From the NCBI GenBank assembly GCA_946410395.1, contig CAMKAE010000120.1:1-6859 (forward strand): a DNA stretch of 6,859 bases, in the 5' to 3' direction. Under the pieces are notes generated by a model. It had not been told where the DNA came from. It was given only the letters and a program-made list of their open reading frames with translations, and searched no databases. Origin of the DNA: an uncultured Clostridia bacterium (GTDB lineage Bacteria > Bacillota > Clostridia > Christensenellales > Aristaeellaceae). A program made the translations under genes and the position numbers. How positions within the stretch are numbered: position 1 is the first letter of the stretch; each line of letters opens with the position of its first letter. Shown here piece after piece: positions 6,769-6,859 of the stretch.

Positions 6769-6798
6769 TTGATACGCATCTCAGTTCAGTATTATAAA
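6769..6798 (+). promoter_or_regulatory. Weak candidate promoter reading out of the right edge
   Basis: In an AT-rich patch just after the terminator, TTGATA (6769-6774) is followed after 18 bases by TATAAA (6793-6798). TATTAT at 6790 would be an alternative -10 at a poor 15-base spacing. No gene downstream is visible in the window, so this is only a sequence match to the housekeeping consensus. Confidence 0.25.
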
Positions 6799-6820
6799 TC
6801 AAGTGTAACTATTCAGTCCT

Positions 6821-6859
6821 ACCAGGGAACCTCTCCACCGCAAGCGGTCCCCCTCCCCT
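6821..6859. repeat. C-rich segment with small dyad, possible edge of a dispersed intergenic repeat
   Basis: After the AT-rich patch the base composition switches abruptly to a pyrimidine-rich stretch, CTCTCCACCG followed by CAAGCGGTCC and CCCTCCCCT. It contains a small hairpin, ACCG (6837-6840) with CGGT (6845-6848) around a CAAG loop. I have the impression of similar C-rich elements between genes in gut Clostridia genomes, but the element is cut by the window edge and I cannot confirm copies elsewhere. No coding frame is evident. Confidence 0.35.

Overview
The window carries a single-strand run of six genes on the + strand, closed by a strong intrinsic terminator. It reads as a tellurium-resistance-type (Ter) stress operon from a GC-rich Firmicutes/Clostridia-like bacterium, possibly a gut anaerobe. 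The lineage is inferred from canonical AAAGGAG-type ribosome binding sites, a gene set close to the Bacillus subtilis yceC-yceH operon, and strongly G/C-biased third codon positions. No taxonomic marker is present, so it remains an inference.

Layout. Positions 3-800 hold the C-terminal membrane half of a P-type calcium ATPase that is cut by the left edge. After a 60-base gap without a terminator come two TerD-domain genes, 861-1478 (YceC-like) and 1525-2109 (typical TerD/YceD/YceE-like). A 110-base gap follows that contains a GC-rich hairpin with a short T run. Next are a complete rhomboid intramembrane protease (2220-2813), a very large YceG-like protein of 908 residues (2838-5564) and a TelA-family protein (5566-6720), all tightly spaced. 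A textbook terminator lies at 6730-6764. The last 95 bases are non-coding: an AT-rich patch that could hold an outward promoter, then a C-rich segment with a small dyad that looks like the edge of a dispersed intergenic repeat.

How the genes may work together. TerD domains are calcium-binding proteins, so a calcium pump next to two of them suggests a shared calcium theme. YceG and TelA are the usual partners of TerD in envelope-stress and toxic-anion operons. The membrane protein normally found in this operon, TerC (YceF), is absent from the visible part; a rhomboid protease with all expected catalytic residues sits in that place. The most notable observation is in the YceG-like protein. Its last ~535 residues match the size of an ordinary YceG and appear to be built from two copies of a ~165-residue unit. 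The extra ~370-residue N-terminal part looks like a third, diverged copy joined by a proline-rich linker that includes a 60-base tandem repeat.
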